A stretch of 64,000 nt of DNA, from NCBI RefSeq assembly GCF_964656455.1, contig NC_135717.1, forward strand, positions 186,001 through 250,000. Direction: 5' to 3'. The notes beneath the pieces were generated by a model. The model saw nothing but the letters and a program-made list of their open reading frames with translations. It ran no database searches and was not told the DNA's origin. This document shows positions 1 through 11,650 of this stretch, piece by piece; position 1 is the stretch's first letter; each line of letters begins with the position of its first letter. The DNA comes from Halichoerus grypus. Lineage: Eukaryota > Chordata > Mammalia > Carnivora > Phocidae. The translations under genes and the position numbers were made by a program.

Positions 1-760
1 CCTGCCATGGAGGAAGGACAGGCGCATCCACGCTGTGAATTCAGTGACTTCAGGAAGGACAGGCCACTCCTGGAGTCAGGAACCGTGAGAATGTGAGCTC
101 CTTCGGCAGTGGGTCCGAGAGGACTCACTGTATTCGCTTTCGAGACCGGAGAAGGTTGGGGATGGGCGCTCTGTGCTCATGGACGAGGCAGCCTGGCGGC
201 AGGGTCAACCCACCCTTTTTGTATGGAAAGAAAGCCTTTATTTACTATTTTGTATTTATACATGGTGTCTATGTATATAAATAGTGACACCTATGCAGAC
301 CCCAGACCACCTACCAAATGCACACATGGGGGCCGCGCCCCTGGGGCTGGACTGTCCCGCCAAGTGCACCCACACTCTGGACCTAACTTGAAACAAACTC
401 CCATCTCTCCTCCCTTTCGGCGGCCCTGCAGCCAGATGGCTGACAGCCTCGGCTTGGGCACAGGAGGCTCCCAATGGCGTCACAGGCTGGTTGACAGACA
501 GACTCCCGGTTTCAGAGTGACGTCAACGACCACGTCTTCCATTTCTCAGAGCCGCCCAGCAGCACCTGTGATTTCCCTTGGCGGCCGAGGGTGCTGCTCG
601 TCTTCTGACTTTGCTTTGATAGCTGGTGTAAATACATCACGTAGGCTCCTCCAAGGGCCTCAGCAACGGGCTTAATTTTGCGGCATTTTTGTGGAATAGT
701 TTGCAATGTGGTAAGAGTGCAATAAAACTAGAGCAAATGTATGTTGGGGTCTGGGTCCCT
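1..760 (+). other. Probable 3' UTR and poly(A) site of an upstream gene (FAM20C by synteny)
   Basis: There is no convincing open frame here. The stretch has 3'-UTR character: a U-rich segment at 215-290 with AUUUA-like and UAUAUAAAUA words, then a canonical AATAAA at 721-726. A GU-rich element (TGTATGTTGGGGTCTGGG) follows at about 738-756, the usual spacing for cleavage around 740. This arrangement supports the end of a + strand transcript. Naming it FAM20C rests only on remembered human gene order (FAM20C just upstream of FOXL3 on the same strand), not on coding sequence in the window. An unrelated lncRNA end or a chance AATAAA is possible. Confidence 0.4.
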
Positions 761-2035
761 TACGCCCTGAGCTCAGCTGCCACCCACCCACCCTCCACAG
801 AAGTAAGGCCATAACCAAAGCTCAGCTTTCAAGGTGCCACAGGTAGTCTGGGGCCGTGGCTGGGAAGGAGGAGTTGGGGAAGCCACCTGTCCCACTCTTG
901 GTGTGGCAGGTGCTGACAGAGCTGGGTGGGGGTCCCCGAAGACACAGGCCAGTCCCAGAGGGTAATGTCACATCTACACAGACCTGGCACCTGTGGGCAC
1001 ACTGGCTTTGCCCAGTGGAGCTGGGACAGGTCCAGCCCTGCTGGCTGCGGGGCCTGAATCCTCCTCTGGGAGCCTTGCCTGGAGGCTCCCCAAGACTGTT
1101 GCCTACATGGGGTGTAGTGTGGGCACAGGGCACCGTGATAGGCCAGCCCCAGGGCTTCCAAGAGGAGGACACTGCTGAGGGCTGACATAAACCCTGGAGA
1201 ATCCCTGGGATCAGAGAGAGCTGGAGGTCAGAGCCCCTGGTGCCTCCTGGGCTCCCAGCCCTCTGCTGCCCCAGGACCACTGCTTTCGGTGCACCTTGCA
1301 AAGCCGCCAACATAAATTATTAGTGGTCTCTAAAGCAAGACTGCAAGGTTGATTTTCTTTTCCTCATTTCACAGGTGGGGACACTGAGGTTCAGTGAGGG
1401 GCTGACACTCATCACAAAAGTCAGTTTAGGCTTCCTGAATGGCCAAGCCATTGGCTACTGGGCGGGAGGCCTTCCCTCCATCCCTGAACCCCACCTGGGG
1501 CTGTGCTCAGGGTACGGCCCACAACAGAACTACAAGAGAGCCTCAGACTACAAAGGAGGTAAATGGAGGGTGGCCCCCAAAGCCGGCCCCCCTCAGTCTC
1601 CCGCCAGACACTGGTTTCCCGCCCAGCACTCACCCAGTGACCCCACTGGCCGAGTCGTCCCTGCCCCTTCTTGCCAGGGGCAGGCACCTGCGTACCTCTG
1701 GCCTCAGCCGCCACCCTCCCGGTCTCCTGCTGTGCCCCTGTCCTTGCCGCATGGGGAGGAGGAGGTGAGTGTGCAGGAGGAGGGCCTGATGTGGTCCCAC
1801 AAGAGGGAGCAGCCAGCTCTGCGTCCTCCTCCCTCCTCCCTCCTCCCTCCTCCCAGGCCGCGCAGAGAGAACAGAGTGACTCCGAGGGCCAGTGCTGCTG
1901 CCCCCACCCCTCCAGGCCCCTGGTCCATTTGCCACTGGTCCAGTGGAGCTCGCGGGGCAGCTGCTATAGGCAGGCTGGAGCCTGCTGGTGACCCCAACGG
2001 ACATCACTGGAGCTTTGCAGGGCAGTGAGGGTGAC
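746..2035. other. Intergenic, no gene seen; MIR-like scrap and CT-rich tract
   Basis: This is GC-rich intergenic DNA. At 1358-1400 the words 'cacaggtggggacactgaggttcag' in broken form match the core of a MIR SINE. At 1826-1856 there is a short (CCTCCCT)n tract. The open frames are inconsistent on both strands and look like GC-content noise. Confidence 0.5.
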
Positions 2036-2089
2036 ACACGGCCAACTCGTACGTACGGCTCCAAATAACAGAGACGGTGAAGGGACAAA

Positions 2090-2480
2090 GGAAATGGAGA
2101 CACCGGGCAGGGCCACGTGCAAAGACGTGTCTCCCAAGTTCCTGGGTTGAGGCCCGACCCCCAATGTGACTGCATTTGGAGATGGGCCTTTAAGGAGGAG
2201 ATTCAGGTTGAATGAGGTCAAGAGGTGGGGCCCAATCCCCTAGGACCGGTGTCCTTGTAGGAGGAGAAAGCAACACTGCATATCTCCCACTGCACATGCA
2301 GGCGCCAGGCCACTCGGGACGGGCCACGCGGGGACGGGCCACGCAGGGACAGGCAGGAGGCCTCACCAGGAACCAGCCCTGCACCTGCTCTTTGCAGTCC
2401 AGCCTCTGGATGGACGGTGAGAGAAGAAACATCCGCGTGCTGGCTGCCCGGCATGTGGGGTTCTGATACGGCGCCTGGGG
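2090..2480. repeat. Old LTR-type (MaLR-like) repeat fragment
   Basis: Phrases such as 'tgactgcatttggagatgggcctttaagg', 'aatgaggtca', 'ggtgtccttgta' and 'cctcaccaggaaccagccctgcacc' follow in the order of a very common mammalian interspersed repeat. I recognise the repeat but cannot place the family with certainty; an ERVL-MaLR-type LTR is my best guess. A short tandem of about 17 bp (gggacgggccacgcg) lies inside at 2317-2350. No coding function. Confidence 0.5.
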
Positions 2481-2489
2481 CACAGCGGG

Positions 2490-5400
2490 AGATCCACATT
2501 CGGTCTTTTCCCTTGGGTTCCAACACAGAACTCCCAGGTCTTTTGGAGCTGCCTGAGCAAAGACAGAAGAAGGAAAGTGGGGGGAGGCCAGTCACGGGGG
2601 TGACCAGGAAGAGCACCTTAAGCAAGCGCGTGGTTGTCACCCAGATTCAAATCTGAACCTGTCTCTGGGACCTGGAGTCATGGGTCCCCCTCCTCGTCCA
2701 CAGCAGACACACTCTTACACGTGGAGGTCACCTTTATCGTGCGAACGTCCCGCACAAAAGGGGGACTTCTACTCTGCTTCAGAGCATCTCCTGTGTCTGC
2801 CATTTCTCAAAATAACCAGCTCAAAATAATCCTTATGCCAAAGAGGCACATTTCGGGGTGACATATCTGCCACCCTTCAAGAACCAGGCACCATGACGAG
2901 GACACTAAAACCTGCAGTTGTGTTGAAGAAAGGCCAGCGTGGGGCTGTGGCCGTGGGTACCAGAGACCTCAGTGTGGACCCGGGCTCTGTGCAGACACGG
3001 CCTGGAATGTGATGATTCACAGACGAGAAGCAGGAGTTCAGCGGCTCAGAAATTACTAAGGAAGCGTGGGGCTGGGATTCTTGCTGCTGCAGGCCAGGGT
3101 GACCAGACACCACCGGGAGGTGCAGGACGGGGACCGGATCAGGCATCAAGGGTGGGCGGGGCTCTCACTAAACTGACTTAAAAGGATTCTTGCTAAAATT
3201 GGCCAAAGCAAAGCTGACACAGAGGTCCAAAGGCTGAGGGCTAGTCAGGGAAGAAGGCAGGTCAGGTAGAAAGGAGACTCCTCACACCCAGCACACAGGG
3301 CTTGACAACTGAGATATAATGGGCAGCGATGCTGGAAGCCACAGGGGGGTGGAGTAATTCCCTCAACGGCCACCGAGGAGCCCACTGCCCCTGGGCGAGG
3401 ACACAGGTCCTGAACAGCCCGTGCCCAGGAGGGCACTGCGGTCATTGGGCCCTGTGCTACCAGGAGAAAATAGAGAAAGAGGGAAAGCGGGAAGGGGTGG
3501 ACCCCAGCCAGGTGAAGGAGGAGCATTCATGCCACCCTGGTTCAGTGGGCAGAGCGTGGCATGGGAGGGCCATGGCCAGGAGGACACAGACAGAGAGGAA
3601 CCAGCTCTTTCTGCAGAAGAGGGGCTGGTACAGCCGTAGTGGGTCGAGAGCACCTGCCGGAACCAGGCAGACAGGAAATGCCATCTGTCCAGAGGGTCAG
3701 CTGCTCAGGAGAGGAAGTATAATAACCAGAACCCATGACTCAGCTCGGTATGGCATTCACAGACATAATCAACATTATTTCTCCAAAGAAAGAAAAGGTG
3801 GTATAACTGAGTTGGAACGGAGTGGGGGAGGATGCTGTCTGAGAGCTAATCCTCTCTTGCAGGGCAGAAAGTTGATTGGCATTAAACTTAAAAAGTGTTT
3901 AACACCTGCCTGTCCGCTAGAAGCACAGAGGTAATGCAGAAGCAGACGAGAAGACACCCAGGGGAACATGGAATGTGATTTCTCAGGGATGCAGTGATGG
4001 GAGCAGGAGGAAAGTGGGGTCTGCTGCTCTTCACACCCCGATCTTGGTGTTATTAAGGCTTCACAAGGCGCGTTCCCCAGTTACGTTGGCAGAGTTCGGC
4101 ACGTGGGTGAAGCAGGGGAGGAAGTGGGGTCAGAGCCTGGGCTGCAGGCCTGGCCAGGCCGAAGGATCACCACCCGCCCGCCCCCGAGAGAAATCCCTGC
4201 CCAACTGCACACATTTAAAGCTGTCACACTGAGGCCCAGACCCAAAAAATTATTTTCCTGAGTCCAGCACTGTGGTGTTCGGGGCCCGGATCTGCCTGAC
4301 CTCTAAACGCAAGAGACCCCTCTTTCTGTCTTCAAATCAAACCAAACCTTTCCCTGAAGCACCCACAGCTGTGGAGAGAGAACACAGACCCAACACCCAG
4401 ACCAGCATGCCCGCGGGGCTCCAGGGCAACCTCGTGGGATGGAGAGAGGCCGGAGCTGAGGGAGCCGGTCCCGAACAAAAAGAAGGAAAAAGGGCTTTCC
4501 ATTAAACTCCTCTTGGTGCAAGTCAGCTGTCCAGGGACGCCTACCCAGCCTGCCTGGTCCACAAACCAGACAACATTTCGGCAGAGGTGCCTGGGGAAAG
4601 TGCGGGCAAGAACTCAAACAGAACCATCCCTCAGTGGGCCTGGGAACTCGTTCTGGAGACTCAAGGGGCAGGTAGGAGGGGAGGAAACACCCCGCCTGAG
4701 GCCGCAAGCTCTGGGCTCAGACCACTACCCAAAGTGAAATAAGTAAATAAACAAACAAACTAACATATAAACCCCAGCCCCTGTGGGCCACAGGGGGCAA
4801 AATGTGTGCAGTGGGGCTTCGGCAATGCAGGTGGGTGGGCACCCCCTCATTTCCCAGCCCCCTACCCAGAAGTCTGAGATGCACAAAGGACAAAGGACAC
4901 CCCCCCCCATGGCCCAAGAGAAGGATGACAAAGGCACCTCATGGACTGCAGTCCCTCCCAGGTGCACCCCCGTGGCTCCCCAGACCACCTGGGAGCAAAC
5001 TGAATGAACAGACTGCTGGGGCCAGAGCCTCAAAGGCCAAGCCCCCAGGCAGAGGAGGTCTTTGGCAGGCTCCCAGGTGGTCCAGCCTCAATGCCTCACC
5101 CAAGCGGCTTCCACCTGCCACTCAGATCACAGACTCACCCTCACATATCCCTCCCAAATCCTGACCAGTTTCTAAGGAAAACTCCTCTGCACCGCACCCA
5201 GAGGGACCTTAACAGAAGAGTCGAGCAAAGAAGGTCTCAAGCAGCCTCTGCCTGGGTGTGAGGTGTGGTGAGTGGTGAAGGAAGATAGGAGAGCAGAATC
5301 CCAAAGCCCCCCACGTGGGAAGGAGGTCCCCATACGCACGGAGGGGTCTTTCTTACTCTTCTTGGAGCTGGCATTTGGAAGGAAAGGTTCAGAGCTGGCT

Positions 5401-6170
5401 GGGACTTGCCCACCTGGGAGCCGGGAACAGTGTCCACTCTGTCTCAGAGGGGTGAGGACAGCTCCTGGCCTGGCAGTTTTAACGGGGCAATGGGGTGAAG
5501 CTGTCAAAGAGGTCGGCTGCCAGGTGGGGTTCTGTGGGCTACACACTGGTGCCTCAGCCCAGAACAGGCTAGGTTGCTGTGTCCACCCGAGGCCCCTGGT
5601 GTGGCCATCCCTGTGGGTCCCAGGGCTCTAGGAGGCAACTTCTCTTCACCACGCTGACTGCTGTAGCCAGATATGTCCTGTGGCCACCGTCATCCTGGAA
5701 AGCTCCCCGCTGGGGGGAGGAGGGGGCAAGAGGAACACTGCCCAAGACTGGTCCACTTGCACCATCTAGAGGAGAGCCCGAGAAAAGCAAGAGCCACTCC
5801 GCAGGGCCCAATGACCCCCCTCAGGAGCCCCGTGGTCCTCAGGACCAGAATCCAGGACCTCCAAGGCAGAGGGGACATGGGGACCCTCAGCTGCCTGGCA
5901 CGTGGGTCCCTCAGCCAGGCAGGCCGTCGGCAAGCCCTAACCAGGCCAGCCGGTCCTACCGTGTCCAGGTCTTGAGTGGCCCCAGGCAAAGGGCCCATCA
6001 GGCTCACTCTTCATTGTCCCATCAGGATCAGCACAGTGCCTGCCATTCAAAAACCACCCCAGAACGAATGGGTCATTCTTCAATGGCAATTGAGTCAAGC
6101 TCTGTGCACCAAGAAACACGTCCAGACACAGAAGAAGTTTGGGGCTCATGTGGAGGGCAGTGGAGGCTGG
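2490..6170. other. Intergenic stretch with no recognised gene
   Basis: I see no splice-bounded coding exon, RNA gene or clear transposon. Frames up to about 270 codons (for example 5579-6394, +) have Pro/Ser/Gly/Arg-rich compositions typical of random GC-rich sequence, and long frames overlap on both strands. Short homopolymer tracts occur, such as C9 near 4901. Confidence 0.5.
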
Positions 6171-6184
6171 AGAGGCACCCCCTC

Positions 6185-6490
6185 TGTGGTGCCACAGGGC
6201 CTTTGCATAGCCTCCCAGCCTGGAGCTCTCTGCCCCACACCAACCATATTTTGTTAATTCCTATTCTGAGTGCTGCTCAAGCATTCCAGCAGTGGAGGGG
6301 AGTTTCCTGGTGCTTCTCCTGGCCATCTCAGTATGTCCTATCATGGGTACATACTGTCCTTTCCACTTTCTGGGATCCTCTGCTTCCCCACTAGGCTGGG
6401 AGCAATGTGAGGACCAGGAGTGTTTTTCGTTCTGCCCAGTTCCTGGCTTGTGGTAAGTCCTCACTAAACACTGTGGATGAGCAACTTGGC
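6185..6490 (+). repeat. LINE2 (L2) 3'-end fragment
   Basis: The order 'ctttgcatagcctcccagcctggagc', 'ccccactaggctgggagcaatgtgaggac', 'cagttcctggcttgtggtaag', 'actaaacactgtggatgagc' corresponds to the 3' end of ancient L2 elements (remembered as 'ctagaatgtgagctcc...agcgcctggcacatagtagg...aataaatatttgttgaatga'). It is highly diverged, as expected for L2. Confidence 0.6.
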
Positions 6491-7395
6491 ATGGCTCAGT
6501 CCCCGCCGACCTCACCACTTGTCTCATGCACTGAACTTGTAACATTCCTCCGAGGCACCTCCTTTCCCCACCCTGAGCCCTGGCGCCCAGCTGGCCGGCT
6601 CTACACCTGGGTCCTCATCTCTGTAGTGCTCCGGCACTTGCTGATTCTCTACCCCATGCTGTCCCCACCACTGGAGTCAAGGGTTCCCACTTCCCGTGGG
6701 CCCCCTGTGGTCCATGTCTCCTGGTAATCACACCCCTGCAAGCCCCTCAGCGTTGCACCAGGTTGGTCTCTGAGGCCAGTAGACATACAGGTCCCTGCCA
6801 AAACTAGGTCCCGGAAGGCCCTGGGCCCCTGCTTCTCCTTCTCTCAGATCTCCTGTGCAGGGAAAGTTACCTGCCTTGTTGTGAGTGGCTCGGTGGAGGG
6901 GCCCATGTGGTGAGGACTGGAGGCCCCCGGGCCACCAGTTGGCACCAGCACACGAGGCAGGCGGGAGGCTGCTTGGAGGGGGGTCTCCAGCCCGTCAAGC
7001 TTTCAGAAGACACACCCCCGGCCACAGGGAGAGAGAGAGCCTGAGCTGGAAGTTGTCGGCTCAGCCACACCCAAATCCAACTCTCAGAAAGCCTGCGAGA
7101 CAGACATGCTGGCAGAGAGAGTGCCACAGACTCCAGCAGAACCAGCCGTCTCGTTCAATGTGTCTACTGATTTTACACAAGAAGCAGGATTCTACCAGGG
7201 GTGTTACAAAGTGCGTCACGGGGTGTGGGACCGAATGCCCACCCCAAGCAAAGGAGCCCAGCTGGCCACTCGGAGGGGAGGCTGCCTCCATGTCCTGCTC
7301 TTATGACATTAAGTGTTTTCCATCAGCCCTCGGAAGTGACACGTGGGAGACAGCATGGTTTTTGGTAATGAGAGCTCTTAATTAGAAGTGGCTTC

Positions 7396-7613
7396 GGGCG
7401 CCTGGGTGGCTCAGTTGGTTAAGCAACTGCCTTCGGCTCAGGTCATGATCCTGGAGTCCCGGGATCGAGTCCCGCATCAGACTCCCTGCTCAGCGGGGAG
7501 TCTGCTTCTCCCTCTGATCCTCCCCCTCTCATGCTCTCTGTCTCCCATTCTCTCTCTCAGATAAATAAATAAAAAATCTTTAAAAAAAAAAAAATTAAAA
7601 AAAAAAAAAAAAA
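7396..7613 (+). mobile_element. Can-SINE (tRNA-Lys-derived carnivoran SINE), full length
   Basis: It starts with GGGCGCCTGGGTGGCTCAGT and continues with the polymerase III box A and B regions (box B-like GGGATCGAGTCCCGC). A CT-rich segment, AATAAATAAA and a long A tail (interrupted by TT) follow. A perfect 12-bp target-site duplication, AGAAGTGGCTTC, flanks it at 7384-7395 and 7614-7625. The intact duplication and full length argue for a fairly recent insertion. The internal wording 'gcatcagactccctgctcagcgggg' is the arctoid-like type rather than dog SINEC_Cf or the felid type. Confidence 0.95.
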
Positions 7614-8299
7614 AGAAGTGGCTTCAAACTTGGGCTCTGATCGTCAACAGCTGTGGGACGCAGGGCCTGGGATTATTGTCATCTGTTTCTCCACGGGCTG
7701 GTATGTGGCCTTTCCAAGGGAAGGGACCATTTTCAGGGGATGGGCCAGCTCACACGGAGGTGTAAGGTGCTGAATGTGCCAGGCATGACCCGGGTCTCGA
7801 GATGATGGCTCCCCTGAGAGTCTCTGGGTTACTCCAGCTCAGGGTTCCCCTCCTCGAGAGGTTCAGGTTTGGAGTGGCCACCGGAGCCTCCGCCAAGATG
7901 TGGAAGGCTGGAGTGAAGTAGCCATGTTGTTTCCTGCTTGTCCATCATCTGTGTGACAGAGGCTTCAAGGTCCTTCTTGTAGCCCGGTCCCCAGGGTCCC
8001 CTGACGCTGGCTGACCTCGCTGGCCAGGACGGAGCTCCAGGCCCATCACATCTGCTCCCACTGCTTCTGCCTGCCCGTGCAGCTCCTGGGAGGGCAAGCC
8101 TCAGAGCCCAGGCTCTCCGAGGAGGCGCCTGAAGCTTGACAGAAAGCCGTGGAGGGAAGGGCGAGGACAAGAACAGGAACTGGCAGAGAAAACCCTTGCT
8201 GAGCAGGTGATGTGGTTTCTCTCTCTGGCACAGACTGCTCTGCCTCAAATCTCATTCTCACCGCTTGACATCTTGGGTCTCCAAGACCACTGCAGATTA

Positions 8300-8990
8300 T
8301 TGAATTAAACTTTTTTATTTTGAGATAATTGTGGATTCCATGCAGTTGTAAGAAATAAAACAGAGGTCCCATGTACCCTTTACTCAGTTTCCCCCCATGG
8401 TGACATCTTGCATGACGCACAATCCCACGACCAAGACCTTGACAGTGACACAGCACATGCAGAGCGTGGCAAGGTCGCAAGGGCCCCTCGCATCATCCTG
8501 TTATCGTTGCAACCACTTGTGTCCTGCCCGCACCTCCTCCTCACTCCAGGAAACCACTCTGTTCCCCATTTTATCATATTGTCTTTTCAAGAATGTCTAT
8601 AGATGGCAGCATGTAGTGTGTGACCCTTGAGCCTGGCTTTTGCGCTTAGTTGGAGATCCATCCAGCCTGCTGCTCTGTCAGTGGTTGGTTGCTTTGCGTT
8701 GCTGAGGTGTCCCCTGGGGTCGACGGGACGGAAGCTTGTTTAGCCATTTCCCTGTGGAAGGACGTCTGGGCAAGTCCCAGTTTGGGGATGTGACCAAAAA
8801 AACTGCTCTAAGTATGTGTGCACAGGTGTTCTGTGACTTTCACTTTCCATTTCTCTGGGATAAATGCCCGAGAGTCTAATTGCTGGTTAACACTGTGGTC
8901 ACATGTTTAATTTTTAAAGAAACTGCCAAAATGTTTTCAAGAGGGGCTGTACCATTTTATGTTCCCACAGTCCAGCAGATATAATTTTGA
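8300..8990 (-). mobile_element. L1 3' portion, antisense, old
   Basis: Read on the + strand this is the reverse complement of a mammalian-wide L1 3' UTR and ORF2 tail. Landmarks in order: 'tgagataattgtggattccatgcagttgtaagaaataa', 'ccaggaaaccactctgttc', 'tcaagaatgtctatagatgg', 'gtggaaggacgtctggg', 'ctctgggataaatgcc', 'aaactgccaaaatgttttcaa', 'ggctgtaccattttatgttcccac'. It is 5'-truncated and diverged, with no open ORF2. Confidence 0.85.
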
Positions 8991-8999
8991 CATCTGACA

Positions 9000-9870
9000 G
9001 AGAGGACGACACAGAGCCGCTGAATGTGTTTGAGCCCCAGTGTGCTTCTGATCCGCAGCAGAAGCCAGCCGCGGTACCCAAGCAGAAGGACCCCCGCACA
9101 GTCTCCCGGGGGTGCTGAGCGAACCCGGCTGCACCAAGTCAGGCCTGCCCGCCGCCCTTCCTCACCAAGGGCGGTGGGCCGCATCAAGCCCTCATGGGGC
9201 CAACTGGCTGGACTGAACACAGGTCATTTCTGAGCTCAAGGTTGTGCTTTGAAGGGAGAATTTTCTGGAAAAAGACTATCCAGGCTTCCTGACCTCAGGC
9301 AGATTCACAGAAATGGGTCAGTTCAGAATTCTGCAGATTATTCATGGAAATGCCTTTGGTGGCACATCCACTGTGAAACAGACTCCCCCCCCCCACCCCG
9401 CCCGCCCCTTGCCGCACCCCGCCCAGCAAGATCCCACCTCATTCTTTTTCCTAAAATTCCCACACCTTGTCTTCTCTTCCGCATGAATCCACCCATACAA
9501 GGAACCACAGCTCTGGAGCTAGAAGGGACCAGTAAAGTAGTGGCTAAGCTGTCAAGTGTGCTCCCAGGACTGAAAGCTCTGTGCCCCAGGCACTCAGGGG
9601 CTCCCTTACAGAGCGGGCTCCTGAGCCCCTCGCCGGGACCTGGAGGAGGCACCCTTCTGGGCAGTTAGAGACAGTGCCGCTAGGACGCAGGGCCTTGGAG
9701 GAAATGCTGGACCCTGTGTCTCTGACCGGGCTCTGATCCAGTGCTCCAGGCAGGGACACACCAATGGGGCCCAAACTATCCTGCCTGGACCCTGCTGTTC
9801 TGGGGCAGGAGGTGGGGCCGAGCCTGGTAGTGGGGGAGGCGACAGTCCCGGCCCTGTCTGTGGCCTGGCT
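9000..9870. other. Intergenic stretch upstream of FOXL3, nothing specific
   Basis: No gene or clear repeat was recognised. A C-rich tract with little A or T (9386-9424) precedes the CpG-rich region. Some of this could be distal promoter of FOXL3, but no specific element can be defended. Confidence 0.4.
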
Positions 9871-9889
9871 CATGGTTCTGGCAACCCAA

Positions 9890-11650
9890 GAGTCCACTCC
9901 GGGATCCCGCACCAGGGAAGAATCTAGTGTCTCCGTGCGCGCCCAGGACGCACAGACCCGCGAGCTCCGAGGAAACATCCGCCAGTGCAGGGAGCCCACG
10001 GGGAGCCCCAGCTCTGGCTCGGGGCGGGGGGGGGGGGGCGAATGGGAGGGATACCCAGCGACCCTTCCTCAAAATCTGGGCCAGCGCAGGGAGCGCGGCG
10101 ACGCGCACCGGGGCGGGAGCAGGAGGCAGGGGGGTGGCGCCCCGCCTGTCGGACCACCCAGCGCGCCATTCCCTCCTCCCTCCGTCCGCAGGCGGTCAGA
10201 GGGTCACCCAGAGCCCCGCTCGGCTCCCCTCAGCCGCTTTCCTGGTGGCTGGGGCCTCCCCCGCGCTGGGATTGGATGCGAGAGAACAGGGTGGGTGCGG
10301 GTGGGGGACCCCAGAAGCCCAGGTTCCCAGCTCGGGCGTAGAAGAGCCCGCAGTGCAGACGCTGCTGGCCCGCGCCCCGGAGGACCTCAGCAAAGACCTG
10401 GCGGGCTGGCGGGCGGCGCGGAGGAGGTGGCAAAGACAGCAGTGGTCCCCGCGGGCGCTGGGTGCGCCAAGATGTTTGACAGCTCACAGTATCCCTACAA
10501 TTGCTTCAATTACGACGCGGACGACTACCCAGCCGGCAGCTCGGACGAGGAGAAGCGGCTCACGCGGCCCGCGTACAGGTGACCGCGGGGTGCGTGGTGG
10601 GAGCCTGCGGGCCGGGGACCCTCCTCCTCAAGGACCTCCTGGGACGGAGGGAGGGCTTTCTTCTCCGGAGGCCGGGGGTTGGGTGGGATTCAGGGAAGGG
10701 ACGCCTTCCTCTGCATGTTCTCTCAACCGCCCTGAGGAAACTCCCAAGTGTGAAGATGAGCTTCTTGGGTCTGGGCAGAAGCGGGGAGCGGGGAACTCCA
10801 GGCTTCACGCTCCCAAACAACCCCTTCCCGCCGGCACCTCCCACACACCACGGAGCCCTGGGGGCGGAGGAGTCCTTCGCTTCTAGAGGGGCTCCTGGCT
10901 GGAGGGGATTCCAGACGCCACGGCGTCCCCTCCTCCGCCCCGCGTGGCCCCATGTGCCCCTATTTGCAGCTACATCGCGCTGATCGCCATGGCCATTCAG
11001 CAGAGCCCCTCAGGCAGGGTGACCCTGTCCGGCATCTACGACTTCATCATGCGCAAGTTCCCCTACTACCGAGCCAACCAGCGCGCCTGGCAGAACTCCA
11101 TCCGCCACAACCTGTCCCTCAACAGCTGCTTTGTCAAGGTGAGCCCCCGCCCCGGCCCGCCACCCCGCTCCCCGGAATGGCCCCCGAGTGTCCCAAGCTT
11201 GGGGGCTCCTGGACCAAGTCATCCTTGATTGGGGGCGGGGGAGGATTTTGCAGCAGCAGTTGCTGGAAAGTTCGTTTTTAGCAAATTTAGTGCCTCCAGT
11301 TTGCTCCATGAGCAACGCCGCACAACACAAGGACAGGGACCTACCCAGTGCTTGTCCTGGAGTCCTAAGTGAGCCCAGATGCGGAGAGGGGTGGGCAGGA
11401 GCGCACCGGGAGCCAGCCCCTCGCGGAGCCCCTTCCTCTCCCACAGGTGCCTCGGACGGAAGGCCACGAGAAGGGCAAGGGCAACTACTGGACGTTGGCG
11501 GGTGGCTGCGAGTCGCTGCTGGACCTCTTCGAGAATGGCAACTACCGGCGGCGGCGGCGGCGCCGTGGCCCCAAGCGGGAGGGGGTGGGGGAGGCGAGGG
11601 CGGGGGGCGCGGAGGGGCCTCCAGGGCCGCCTGAGCCAGCCCCCCACCGC
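9890..11650 (+). promoter_or_regulatory. CpG island and presumed TATA-less promoter of FOXL3
   Basis: CpG dinucleotides become dense from about 9.9 kb, peak around exon 1 (10380-10620) and again over exons 2-3, and fall off after 11650. No TATA box is visible upstream of the start codon. An inverted CCAAT box (ATTGG) lies at 10271-10275, about 200 bp upstream of the ATG. A G13 run occurs at 10026-10038. The transcription start cannot be fixed from sequence alone; it is presumably between about 10150 and 10470. Mammalian forkhead genes commonly sit in such islands. Confidence 0.65.

Noticed and set aside
5579..6394. 271-codon + strand frame
   Set aside because: Low-complexity Pro/Ser/Gln/Arg composition, runs into an L2 relic, competing frames on both strands.
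7396..7470. Possible tRNA gene (box A and box B present)
   Set aside because: It is the tRNA-derived head of a Can-SINE with A tail and target duplication, not a folded tRNA gene.
9764..10582. Long in-frame extension upstream of the FOXL3 start codon (272 codons in total)
   Set aside because: Upstream residues have no similarity to FOXL proteins and reflect the CpG island; the [10 protein letters not shown] start matches remembered FOXL3.
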